57,341 bases of DNA. Origin: Planctomycetota bacterium (GTDB lineage Bacteria; Planctomycetota; Phycisphaerae; Phycisphaerales; Phycisphaeraceae). The stretch spans positions 1 to 57,341 of the forward strand of contig JAJRRC010000074.1 of NCBI GenBank assembly GCA_024279865.1, in the 5' to 3' direction. The notes below the pieces were generated by a model. The model ran no database searches and was not told the origin of the DNA. It worked only from the letters and a program-made list of their open reading frames with translations. How positions within the stretch are numbered: position 1 is the first letter of the stretch; each line of letters opens with the position of its first letter. The translations under genes and the position numbers were made by a program. Below, in pieces: positions 17,868 to 25,174 of the stretch.

Positions 17868-17896
17868 TTGACCAAATCTGTATCTAGGCGCATAAT
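17868..17896 (+). promoter_or_regulatory. sigma-70-type promoter of a candidate small RNA
   Basis: TTGACC and CATAAT are separated by 17 bp, a near-consensus housekeeping promoter. No gene starts downstream on the plus strand, which suggests a non-coding transcript starting near 17903. Confidence 0.55.
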
Positions 17897-17902
17897 ATTA
17901 GC

Positions 17903-18070
17903 AGACGAGCTCTTGCGGGTCTGAACAACCCATAAAGGAGGATGCCAGCCAAGCAGACGGATACCATATTCTGGTGGTTAGAGAAGAGAAGACCATGCGA
18001 GGTCTGACCCAAACTCAATATACGATATTATTCATCCGTTTTTTTGAGGCTTCTTCGCATGGTTTTTTTA
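17903..18070 (+). ncRNA. candidate small RNA of unknown family
   Basis: The region downstream of the strong promoter ends in a large hairpin: ACCATGCGA (from 17993) pairs perfectly with TCGCATGGT (from about 18054), followed by seven T. Inside it a second hairpin AATAT-acg-ATATT forms. The 5' part has GGGT-ctgaaca-ACCC and an exposed AAAGGAGG at 17934-17941, but the ATG is fused to that motif, too close for normal initiation, and would give only 21 codons. The 3' end overlaps the tail of the minus-strand hydrolase. I do not recognise a known riboswitch or RNA class. Confidence 0.35.
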
Positions 18071-18249
18071 TGCGCAGATTGAATGCCCCATCTCTTGAAA
18101 ATGACCGCACGCATCGCAGCGTACTGCAACGTGAAATCTGACGAAATGCTCCGTTGCGATGGAAACCACTTCCAAAGAAAAACGCCCGCGAGCGTTTCTT
18201 CCTGTTGCAAACGAGACAACGCGACTTCCATACAACGTAATTTCAACTT

Positions 18250-18281
18250 CGCCCCCCCGGAAGTTCCCCCGGAAGATTCTC
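18250..18281 (-). repeat. family A GC-rich repeat, locus 4 (inside hydrolase)
   Basis: Two direct units, CCCCCCCGGAAGTT and CCCCCGGAAGATT on the plus strand. They translate as SSGGTSGGA in the hydrolase, most likely as a surface loop added late in the barrel. Confidence 0.8.
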
Positions 18282-19027
18282 CCACAATTTTCCCTGGCCC
18301 ACTGGCCCATGGCTGTGATGCTGCCAAAGTTGAACGGCTATAACCCAATTCTGTAAATAAAATCTTGCGTTGGTGCTTTTTGCCAAAGGTTTGTAGCTTC
18401 ACCAAGACACGATCCCAGCCAGCGGTAAGATCCCCAGCGGTCGGATTGGGGACTTCGCTCAAAGGGAAATAAGCTTGGATTCCGATATAGTCCAATGCAT
18501 CCCAAAACAACACATCTTCATAGCTGTCCCAATTCGCCCCATAAGTGAGCTTGCCATGATACACGCGGCGAACCGCTCGAATGATCCGACGCCAGTTCGC
18601 CTCACGGTGAAGGGTTTTTTTGTATTCCACGCCCACACAAATATAGATCAGCATGGCCTGCCTGTGCCATCGTGGCTTGGGCCACAATGAACTTTTCATA
18701 GTCTGTAAAAAAACGTTGCCACTGTAATTCAGTGTCGAATTGAATTTTACCTCGCCAGGAAAACGGGCTTCCCCAATACCCCAAGTGAGGCTTGAGCATC
18801 ACCTTCAACCCCCGCTTGGCAGCTTGACGCAAGGGCTCCATCACCGAGGCTTGCTGGGTCTCAGAGTTAAAACGCAGCTCGCCATGACGGCCCACCCACG
18901 CATAAGGATGAAAACTGATCCAATTCACGCCCAGTGGACCCATTTCATCAAGCGTGCGATTCATCTGAGGTGAGTCCCACTCCCCAAGCCCCGACCCAAA
19001 ACAAGTAATCGTCATCCCACGAATCCC

Positions 19028-19069
19028 TCCGCCCCCGCCCCCGCCCCCGCCCCCGGAAGTATCCCCGGC
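19028..19069 (-). repeat. family A GC-rich repeat, locus 5 (in hydrolase linker)
   Basis: Four 6-bp CCGCCC units run into one full CCCCCGGAAGT unit and a partial ATCCCCGG. On the minus strand this gives GDTSG followed by about ten glycines between signal peptide and catalytic domain. Confidence 0.8.
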
Positions 19070-19309
19070 TGTGCTGGCTGAAATGTTCTTGGCGGATTGG
19101 CCGGAAACATCGGCAGTATTTTTCGCAGGTGTTTCCCCTAGCAGGCTCGCAGCGATCAAAATAGGTAAGAGATAAATGAGCATGATGAAGCAAAATTCCT
19201 TGAGCCTAGGTGTGAATAATTGTAGGCATTGACTTGAGGTGGGGAATTAGCAGGGCGAAAAGTTTTCAGAAGAAACGACCAGGTGCTTGAGGTTTTCCCC
19301 TAGGGCCAG

Positions 19310-19322
19310 CTTCCGGGGGGGG
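19310..19322 (+). repeat. family A GC-rich repeat, locus 6 (intergenic)
   Basis: A single GCTTCCGGGGGGG unit lies about 45 bp upstream of tRNA-Arg. Confidence 0.65.
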
Positions 19323-19365
19323 ATTTGCGGTTTTTTGGAAAAAAGATACCATGCTCCCCGCAATT

Positions 19366-19439
19366 GCACCCGTAGCTCAATTGGATAGAGCGGCGGTCTA
19401 CGGAACCGCAGGTTGCAGGTTCGAATCCTGCCGGGTGTA
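19366..19439 (+). tRNA. tRNA-Arg (anticodon ACG)
   Basis: The cloverleaf is complete: acceptor GCACCCG/CGGGTGT (G1-U72 wobble), D arm GCTC..GAGC, anticodon stem GCGGT/ACCGC around CTACGGA (anticodon ACG), and T arm GCAGGTTCGAATCCTGC. A34 should be edited to inosine to read CGU, CGC and CGA. CCA is not encoded. A terminator follows at once. Confidence 0.96.
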
Positions 19440-19447
19440 CTAAAATT

Positions 19448-19483
19448 AAACCCCTTCAAGTTGATCGCTTGGAGGGGTTTTTT
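19448..19483 (+). terminator. intrinsic terminator of tRNA-Arg
   Basis: AAACCCCTTCAAG pairs with CTTGGAGGGGTTT with one wobble, around a 7-nt loop, and six T end it. Confidence 0.9.
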
Positions 19484-19580
19484 GATGGAGTGGGAGGTTA
19501 TTCCAAGCCCAATGCCAAGGCATGCACAAGGCCGACTTTAAATGAACTTATTCTGAAAAACAGAGAATCGTGAAAATAGA

Positions 19581-20528
19581 TTAGTTCGCAGGGTATTGCG
19601 GGGGGTGTCCGTCAAGGACCGCCATGACATCACGCACGACCCAGCTCATGTTCTGTAACGCACAATCCGTCCGCGAGGCTAGGTGAGGCAATAAACGGGC
19701 ATTTGGTAATCCAAACAGCGGATTGGTTGCCTGGGGCGGTTCAGGGTCATGCACGTCTAGCACCGCAAAACTTGCAGGACAGTTTTTGAGATGAACCGCC
19801 AAGGCTTCATCGTTGACCAACATCCCCCGGGCAGCATTGATAAATAGGCCCTCGGGCTTGAGCTGGGCAAAAGCCTTCGTATCAAGCAAATGGTGGTTCT
19901 CAGCGCGGCCATCAACGTGGATACTCAGAATGTCCGACTCGCGGTATAGCTGATCTTTGTCCACCAATTCAATGGGATAGTCGATTTCACTTTGTAGTTG
20001 CTCAGCGGGAAGTAAATCATTGGCGAGGATTTTGATCCCCAACGCATGGGCTGCTTTGCCCAAACGTTTGCCAATACGACCAAAGCCAAGAATTCCCAAG
20101 GTTAATTCATCAAGCTGGCGGCCGACCTGCTCTTTTCGCAATTGATGAAAATCGCTTGGCTCCACCGCTTGGCTCAAGGTATATCGCGGACGATAGTGAT
20201 CAAGTATCAGGCCAAATACATATTCGATCACTGCTTGGGTATTGGCATCCGGCGTATAAACGACTTGGACCCCACGCTCGCGGCAAGCGTCCAGATCAAT
20301 ATTGTCCAAACCCACACCCGCACGTCCCACCACCTTGAGCAGGGGCGCTTGATCTAAAAACGCATCGTCGACTTGGGTATAAGTCCGCACCACCGCCCCT
20401 TGAGCCTTGGCAAGAACCGTGGCGAGGCCAGGTTCATCGTGGGCATGCCATACGACATTAGCGCACGAATCAAGCCACTTGGCGCAGGTGTCGTCAAGCG
20501 TTTCAGTAATAAGGACGGTGTGAGGCAT
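19581..20528 (-). CDS. D-2-hydroxyacid dehydrogenase (SerA-like)
   Basis: An NAD-dependent dehydrogenase of 315 residues, the short form without an ACT domain. The substrate-binding VVGRAGVGLDNIDLDACRERGVQV (around residue 85-110), the Rossmann motif LGILGFGRIGKRLGKAA, and the catalytic Arg in FINAARGMLVNDEAL are clear. The usual catalytic His would be in LLPHLASRTDCA. It may make phosphohydroxypyruvate or reduce another 2-ketoacid; length and gene context do not decide. It lies 17 bp downstream of the ferredoxin stop on the same strand, so the two may be co-transcribed. Confidence 0.88.
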   Translation of the reverse strand: MPHTVLITETLDDTCAKWLDSCANVVWHAHDEPGLATVLAKAQGAVVRTYTQVDDAFLDQAPLLKVVGRAGVGLDNIDLDACRERGVQVVYTPDANTQAVIEYVFGLILDHYRPRYTLSQAVEPSDFHQLRKEQVGRQLDELTLGILGFGRIGKRLGKAAHALGIKILANDLLPAEQLQSEIDYPIELVDKDQLYRESDILSIHVDGRAENHHLLDTKAFAQLKPEGLFINAARGMLVNDEALAVHLKNCPASFAVLDVHDPEPPQATNPLFGLPNARLLPHLASRTDCALQNMSWVVRDVMAVLDGHPPQYPAN

Positions 20529-20544
20529 TTGCCGTTAGCCGAGC

Positions 20545-20802
20545 TTATTCAAAGTGTTCAGCATTTTTAGCGATGTAGTCGGTCCACTCTTCGGGAAGGT
20601 CTTCTTCGGGGAAGATGGCTTTCACGGGGCATTCGTCTACGCATAGGCCGCAGTCGATGCAGGTGTCCGGGTCGATGTAGAGCTGATCCACGGAATCGAA
20701 GTCAGCAGCATCCTTGACAGGATGAATGCAATCGACCGGGCAGACATCGACACAGGCAGTGTCTTTGGTATTTACGCAGGGTTCAGCAATGATATGGGGC
20801 AT
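20545..20802 (-). CDS. 7Fe-type ferredoxin (FdxA-like)
   Basis: A small soluble electron carrier of 85 residues. The N-terminal pattern CVNTKDTACVDVCPVDCI has the extra spacing typical of a [3Fe-4S] site, and CIDCGLCVDECPV supplies a [4Fe-4S] site. The C-terminal part is short and acidic (EEDLPEEWTDYI). I place the start at ATG 20802 because AAGGTG lies 7 bases before it; an ATG two codons upstream is too close to that site. This form is widespread and has a general redox role. The hydroxyacid dehydrogenase follows on the same strand. Confidence 0.93.
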   Translation of the reverse strand: MPHIIAEPCVNTKDTACVDVCPVDCIHPVKDAADFDSVDQLYIDPDTCIDCGLCVDECPVKAIFPEEDLPEEWTDYIAKNAEHFE

Positions 20803-20886
20803 GGTCATACACCTTTTGGTTTTGGAAATGTAACAAAGTAACCCAACAGATTGCCAGTATAAACAGAAGTGCGCTTCAATCAAATC

Positions 20887-20901
20887 CTCCCCCCCGGAAG
20901 T
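20887..20901 (-). repeat. family A GC-rich repeat, locus 7 (intergenic)
   Basis: A single TCCCCCCCCGGAAGT unit lies in the spacer upstream of the ferredoxin gene, 85 bp before its start. Confidence 0.65.
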
Positions 20902-21002
20902 TTTCGATGGTTTTTCTTAGAGCATTTTATTTTTTATGAGGAATGGGGTCATCTGTGCTTTTGGATCCTTTGCTTCTAGGAGGTGGTGGGGGCTTGCAGT
21001 GT

Positions 21003-21028
21003 TTCCCGGGGCCCAACTTCCGGGGGGT
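21003..21028 (+). repeat. family A GC-rich repeat, locus 8 (upstream of HAD gene)
   Basis: TTCCCGGGGCCCAACTTCCGGGGGG holds one partial and one full unit and lies about 35 bp before the HAD hydrolase start. With locus 7, 100 bp away in the opposite orientation, it forms an inverted pair around the divergent spacer. Confidence 0.65.
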
Positions 21029-21063
21029 TGTTGTTTGTGGGTTGTTTTTTTACACTTGCAGCC

Positions 21064-21744
21064 ATGATTAAAGCAATTGTATTTGATTTTGATGGCGTGG
21101 TCGTGGATTCTGAACCCCTGCACTACCGGGCATTTGTCCAGGTGGCCAAGCCGCTGGGGGTGACCATTACCTGGGAGCAATACCTCCAGGAATTTATTGG
21201 CTATGACGACCGCGATGCCTTTCGCGTCATGCTTGGAGGCAGGCCAGGCATGGTCGGCACACCCAAAAACGAGGCCAAACTCGCTCAATTGGGTCATGAC
21301 AAAGCCGTGGCCTTTGAAAATGAAGTCCGAGCAGGCTTTGAACCCATCCCAGGGATTCTGGCATTGATCGAGCAGGCCCACCAGCAGTGGCCGCTTGCCA
21401 TTGCCAGTGGCGCGACCCGTTTTGACATCGACTTGATTTTGGGCGAATTGGGCTTGGCGGACCGATTTAGCCCCATTGTGACCGCCGATGACGTGCAATA
21501 TTCCAAGCCTCACCCTCAAACGTATGCTAAAGCCGTGGGGGAATTGGGTTTTGCAGCAGACCCCAGTGCATGTTTGGCCATTGAGGATACCGCAGCGGGC
21601 ATTGAATCAGCCCGAGAGGCTGGGTTGCAGGTTTTGGGAATCACCAGCACGGGGGATGCTTCTCAGCTTGGCCGTGCGACTCGTGTGGTGGAGACATTTC
21701 AAGGCATTACCCCCCAGCAGCTTGAACAGTGGTTTGGAGGGTAA
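21064..21744 (+). CDS. HAD-superfamily phosphatase / phosphomutase-like
   Basis: A HAD subfamily I enzyme of 226 residues. Motif I is FDFDGVVVDSEP, with Asp nucleophile and second Asp; motif II is the Ser in AIASGATRF; motif III is the Lys in YSKPHPQTY; motif IV is AIEDTAAGIESAREAG. The helical cap after motif I fits the beta-phosphoglucomutase / phosphatase group. I chose ATG at 21064 because it starts directly at motif I; the frame is open upstream but no ribosome binding site marks either. The substrate is probably a sugar phosphate or phosphoglycolate. Confidence 0.88.
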   Translation: MIKAIVFDFDGVVVDSEPLHYRAFVQVAKPLGVTITWEQYLQEFIGYDDRDAFRVMLGGRPGMVGTPKNEAKLAQLGHDKAVAFENEVRAGFEPIPGILALIEQAHQQWPLAIASGATRFDIDLILGELGLADRFSPIVTADDVQYSKPHPQTYAKAVGELGFAADPSACLAIEDTAAGIESAREAGLQVLGITSTGDASQLGRATRVVETFQGITPQQLEQWFGG

Positions 21745-21755
21745 ATTCCAATTGT

Positions 21756-22337
21756 TTATTTGCCTAGAAGTCCTTTGAGGGTGCTGCCTACGTCTTTGGC
21801 TTGGTCTGCTTTTCGCTTGGCATCGATGAGGCTGCGTGCATCTTTGACTTTGCTGAGGAATGAAACGGGTAGGCCGTTCATACTTTCAATCTTGAGAAGG
21901 GCGGTGTCGGCTAGGTCCAACTTGTTGGCTTTGATGTAAGCGGTGGCTTGGTTTAGGAGTGGCTGAGCTTTGGCCATGAGTGCTTGAGCTTTGGCCTTGG
22001 CGGCATCGGCAGCAGCTTGAGCTTGAGCTTTGGCTTGAGCGGCAGCTTTATCAGCAGCGGCTTGTGCTTTGGCCTTGGCCTGGGCAGCAGTTTTTTTAGC
22101 ATCTGCTTTGGCTTTGGCGGCCGCGGCAGCGACGGCTTTGGCTTGTATTTTGGCGGCTGCGGCAGCTTGGGTCGCTGTATCGCTTGCAGCGGTCAAGGCT
22201 TGTGTGGTCGCAGGGGCGGTGATGTCTGGTGCATTGTTGACTGGCGGGGTTTTGGCTGAATCTGAATCGTCGCCGCAGCCGTATAAAGCCAGTGCGACAC
22301 CTGCAACGAGAACCCATTGCCATTTGTATAGTTTCAT
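21756..22337 (-). CDS. Ala/Lys-rich lipoprotein with long coiled coil
   Basis: The signal peptide (WQWVLVAGVALALYGC) ends in a lipobox with Cys21, so it should be lipid-anchored. Residues 50-125 are almost only Ala, Lys and Gln in heptad-like blocks (AAQAKAKAQAAADKAAAQAKAQ), resembling the TolA stalk and forming a long helix across the periplasm. A compact C-terminal part (residues 130-193, with LLNQATAYIKANKLDLADTALLKIE) looks like a TPR-type helix pair. The function is unknown; a structural role between membrane and peptidoglycan is a guess. It is convergent with the HAD gene. Confidence 0.75.
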   Translation of the reverse strand: MKLYKWQWVLVAGVALALYGCGDDSDSAKTPPVNNAPDITAPATTQALTAASDTATQAAAAAKIQAKAVAAAAAKAKADAKKTAAQAKAKAQAAADKAAAQAKAQAQAAADAAKAKAQALMAKAQPLLNQATAYIKANKLDLADTALLKIESMNGLPVSFLSKVKDARSLIDAKRKADQAKDVGSTLKGLLGK

Positions 22338-22528
22338 GGTGCTGTTCCTTTAAGTGTGTTTGGGAATTCCCCGTGGTTTGGTGCACGTCTCCTTGTGGTG
22401 AGAGATGCGATAGAAGTTTAGTGTAAAGGTTTCTTGTGTAAATACCAATGCCAACCGTATCACCTATCACAAAAGAAAAAACTCAGGCTTCAATCACGCG
22501 AGGCAAGTTTATGGAAGGTAGAATATGG

Positions 22529-23887
22529 ATGATGACACAACGCTTGGGATATTTGGTTGTTTTTTGGTTTGCATGCTCGGCTGTGGTCGTGGGAGCAGAA
22601 GAAATTCGCCAAGACGACCCGCTGGTACACACAGCCCATCTATCCTTGCAAAACGGCTCGGTGTCACTGGGTGAAGTGCTTGCCCAAATGTTGGAATGGG
22701 TTGGCTTTGACGGTGGTTCTGTTCGCAAGGCAGTGACTTTACAGATTGCAGTGGCCGGGCCCGCAGGCAAGATTCAATTGCAACAGCTTGAAAAAGTGAC
22801 CGATGGCATTGTGCGATTCAAGGTTGATGCCACGCAATTAACATTGACGTTGGACCGGGTGGCTTTGCGTGCCAAAGAAAAACAGATTCGTCATCAGGTG
22901 CGGGTTTTCATGGAGCAGTGGTTCCCTGAGCAGGCCGCGGCAGCTCGAATGCAATATGGCTTGCGGGTGGTGAGACCCAATGGTCAGCGATCTGAGTTGC
23001 CCCATCATTTTGCCATTGAATATGCGGTGGTTCTGGTGCATGGGATTGATGAGCCGGGGGATATTTGGGATTCACTCATCCCGCATTTGCAAAAAGCAGG
23101 CTACACCGCCATTGAATTTTTTTATCCCAATGATCAGCCGATTGTAGATAGTGCAAAATTGCTGGCTGTCGAGTTGGCTCGCTTGCGAGGATTAGGTATT
23201 GAGCAGGTGAGCTTGGTGTCTCACAGCATGGGTGGGCTGGTCTGTCGTGAAATGCTGACCTCCCCAGAAGCCCCCCCGGAAATTTCGGATACCGAACTCA
23301 CACTCCCGGGGGCACTTCCGGGGGGGCTTCCGGGGGTGGATCGGTTGATTATGGTGGGAACGCCCAATGGGGGTTCGTCGTTGGCTCCTTTGCGTTTGGT
23401 GGGGGAGATGCGTGAGCAGGTGATTCGGTATTTTTCGGGTGATGGCGGGTTGTTTGGGTCGATGTTTGATGGTGCGGGTGAAGCTCAGGTGGATTTGTTG
23501 CCTGGGAGTTCTTTTTTGCGTACGCTCAATGCGAGACCTCATCCTGCGGGGGTGCATTACACTTCGATTGCGGGGATCGCCAGTCCGATTAGCGAAGCAA
23601 AAATTCGTCAGTGGGATCGCCAGGCAAAGGGGTATTTAAGCAAGCAAGGCCAAGCGATGGCATTGGCGTTGCGTGGTGCGTTGGCGGGATTGGTGCGTGG
23701 GGTGGGGGATGGTTGTGTGAGCCTTGCATCTACCCGGTTGGCAGGGGTGACGGATCATGTCACTGTCGAGGCGAACCATCGCACGCTTTTGCGACAGGTT
23801 GGCCCCTTTGGCGAAGAGGTGCCTGTGGCGATTCCGATTATTTTGGATCGGCTGTCAGACAAATCTCGTGCATTACCTGTGCGTTAG
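22529..23887 (+). CDS. secreted alpha/beta-hydrolase (lipase-like)
   Basis: The start at 22529 follows GGAAGG and gives a clean signal peptide (LGYLVVFWFACSAVVVGAEE). After a ~130-residue N-terminal region, an alpha/beta-hydrolase fold begins with VVLVHGIDEPGDIWDSLIPHL (oxyanion-type HG). The nucleophile Ser is in LVSHSMGGLVCREML (about residue 232). MVGTPNGGSSLAPL is typical of triacylglycerol and PGAP1-like lipases; the catalytic His may be the one in VEANHRTLLRQ. A family A insert adds about 23 residues (APPEIS...LPGALPGGLPG) between the nucleophile helix and the next strand. It has 452 residues. Substrate unknown. Confidence 0.82.
   Translation: MMTQRLGYLVVFWFACSAVVVGAEEIRQDDPLVHTAHLSLQNGSVSLGEVLAQMLEWVGFDGGSVRKAVTLQIAVAGPAGKIQLQQLEKVTDGIVRFKVDATQLTLTLDRVALRAKEKQIRHQVRVFMEQWFPEQAAAARMQYGLRVVRPNGQRSELPHHFAIEYAVVLVHGIDEPGDIWDSLIPHLQKAGYTAIEFFYPNDQPIVDSAKLLAVELARLRGLGIEQVSLVSHSMGGLVCREMLTSPEAPPEISDTELTLPGALPGGLPGVDRLIMVGTPNGGSSLAPLRLVGEMREQVIRYFSGDGGLFGSMFDGAGEAQVDLLPGSSFLRTLNARPHPAGVHYTSIAGIASPISEAKIRQWDRQAKGYLSKQGQAMALALRGALAGLVRGVGDGCVSLASTRLAGVTDHVTVEANHRTLLRQVGPFGEEVPVAIPIILDRLSDKSRALPVR
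23270..23338 (+). repeat. family A GC-rich repeat, locus 9 (inside lipase-like gene)
   Basis: One CCCCCCCGGAA unit, a 20-bp spacer, then CTCCCGGGGGCACTTCCGGGGGGGCTTCC-type units in the opposite orientation, forming a potential large hairpin. It is 69 bp (23 codons) long and keeps the reading frame. Confidence 0.82.
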
Positions 23888-24004
23888 AACATTTCGCATC
23901 AATATAGGTGCCGTTTTGAGTTGGATCGCTTCTTTTTCGGCGACTGGCCCAATAATGGACGGCAATCAGTGACACCAAATGCTCTAAGCGTACAGCCATC
24001 ACAA

Positions 24005-24039
24005 AGCCGCCCTCTAAAGTCTGTTGAAAAGTTTGATTC
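24005..24039 (+). repeat. family B hairpin repeat, copy 2 (degenerate)
   Basis: AGCCGCCCTCTAAAGTCTGTTGAAAAGTTTGATTC keeps the loop core and GATTC tail, but the right arm no longer pairs fully. It lies between the lipase-like gene and the next gene, on the same strand as both. Confidence 0.55.
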
Positions 24040-24163
24040 TTCTTGATGCAACACACGCGGATACTTGTCGAGGAGGACTTCAAACAAGAGGAAAGAACCC
24101 TGTCGTCAACAGCAAGTAAAAATTTTCAAGCAATCTATCTCCTCAGTCTGTAAAATTAGAGCG

Positions 24164-25132
24164 ATGCCAATTCCGCTTCCTGAAGTTCTTGTTTGGACCA
24201 ATGCTGCACGCGTGACCTTGACGGGTCAGGTGCTTGGCGCGATGGCGGATGCGGTGACACCCATTGCCATCGGCGGCCGTCGCGGCAGTCCCGTCGACGA
24301 CCTGGCACGAACCTTGGAACTGCCACGCGGAGATGACCTTCGTCTTTTGCTTGTAGAACATCCGCCCGAGTATTTATTTCTCGCTACTTGGGAGGGGATC
24401 ACCCTTGACGACCTCATGGTTGCCCATGAGCATGGCATCACTATTTTGACGCTGGAACCCTTGGCGGTTCAGTTGGGACAGGTTCCGGCAGTTGCATTGG
24501 TCAGCGAGCAACTCCCTGCATTTGAAGCAAGTCCCAGTTGGACCGATGCTGCAGATCCATTGCAAACCCTGGGTATCCTTCGACATTTTAATTACACCAG
24601 TACCGGGCCAGCGGAACATCCGAGCCTCATTGCTCGTTTGACCGAGGCATGGCGGTTGAGCTTGGCGTTGATGGGGATGCCCTTGCGAATTGATGCCGCC
24701 TTGGCTGGGCCGTCAGATCACATGCCAGAGGATCTGCGAAAAATGACAGGCCACTTGAGCATTCACGCCCGACTGCGTGGCGGCAGTACCCTGAGCATGT
24801 TCATCAGTGATCAATCACCCGTGGCGACCCGACAATTAACCTTGCTCGGCGATGAAGGTCAGTTTGTGGTGGGCGAAGAAACCTATCAGCTTTATCAGGC
24901 AGACGGGACGCTGTTGGATCAGTCAGATCACAAGCCTGACGGGGGGCGGACTTTTGCGGATCAGATTGTTTTGGCGTGGCGGAAATTACTCGGCCGATCT
25001 GAAGCCACCAGCCAAGCTTCATTGCAAAGCCAGCGTCAATCCCAAATTCTTGCCTGCATCGGAGCTTGCCAGATCAGCGTTCGAACCAGTGAGCCTGAAA
25101 GTGCCGCCCGATTGCTGGAACTGCATGTTTAA
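24164..25132 (+). CDS. Gfo/Idh/MocA-like protein with a reduced N-terminus
   Basis: This 322-residue protein resembles the C-terminal half of Gfo/Idh/MocA oxidoreductases: a stretch ending FVVGEETYQLYQADGTLLDQS, then TFADQIVLAWRKLL and the closing QILACIGACQISVRTSEPESAARLLEL, all typical of planctomycete members. The N-terminal half (LPEVLVWTNAARVTLTGQVLGAM) has no GxGxxG dinucleotide motif and no EKP. It may therefore be a non-catalytic or regulatory paralogue. I use ATG at 24164; there is no clear ribosome binding site. The AraC regulator follows 40 bp later and the pair probably forms one unit. Confidence 0.6.
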   Translation: MPIPLPEVLVWTNAARVTLTGQVLGAMADAVTPIAIGGRRGSPVDDLARTLELPRGDDLRLLLVEHPPEYLFLATWEGITLDDLMVAHEHGITILTLEPLAVQLGQVPAVALVSEQLPAFEASPSWTDAADPLQTLGILRHFNYTSTGPAEHPSLIARLTEAWRLSLALMGMPLRIDAALAGPSDHMPEDLRKMTGHLSIHARLRGGSTLSMFISDQSPVATRQLTLLGDEGQFVVGEETYQLYQADGTLLDQSDHKPDGGRTFADQIVLAWRKLLGRSEATSQASLQSQRQSQILACIGACQISVRTSEPESAARLLELHV

Positions 25133-25174
25133 AATGGATGGGAGACGCTGTTTTTTTCGTGGCGTGTAGTGAAG

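Larger units (their letters stand above)
18028..19183 (-). pseudogene. GH113-like glycoside hydrolase with one frameshift
   Basis: The two parts together form a secreted clan GH-A enzyme of about 385 residues. It has a signal peptide (MLIYLLPILIAASLLGETPA) and a linker whose glycine run (about residues 38-52) is coded by a family A repeat. The barrel follows, with GVNWISFHPYAWV, VMLKPHLGYWGS, GVEYKKTLHREANWR (probable acid/base Glu) and ILFTELGYSRS (probable nucleophile Glu). The frame breaks near 18640-18655: one base too many in ctatatttgtgtggg separates AGHADL from CVGVEYKKT. A second family A insert codes SSGGTSGGA late in the barrel. GH113 members are beta-mannanases; activity here is unproven. 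A single-base sequencing error cannot be excluded. Confidence 0.75.

Noticed and set aside
21984-22353. Plus-strand Gly/Ser- and Ala-rich frames opposite the lipoprotein
   Set aside because: They are antisense shadows of the Ala/Lys-rich coiled coil.
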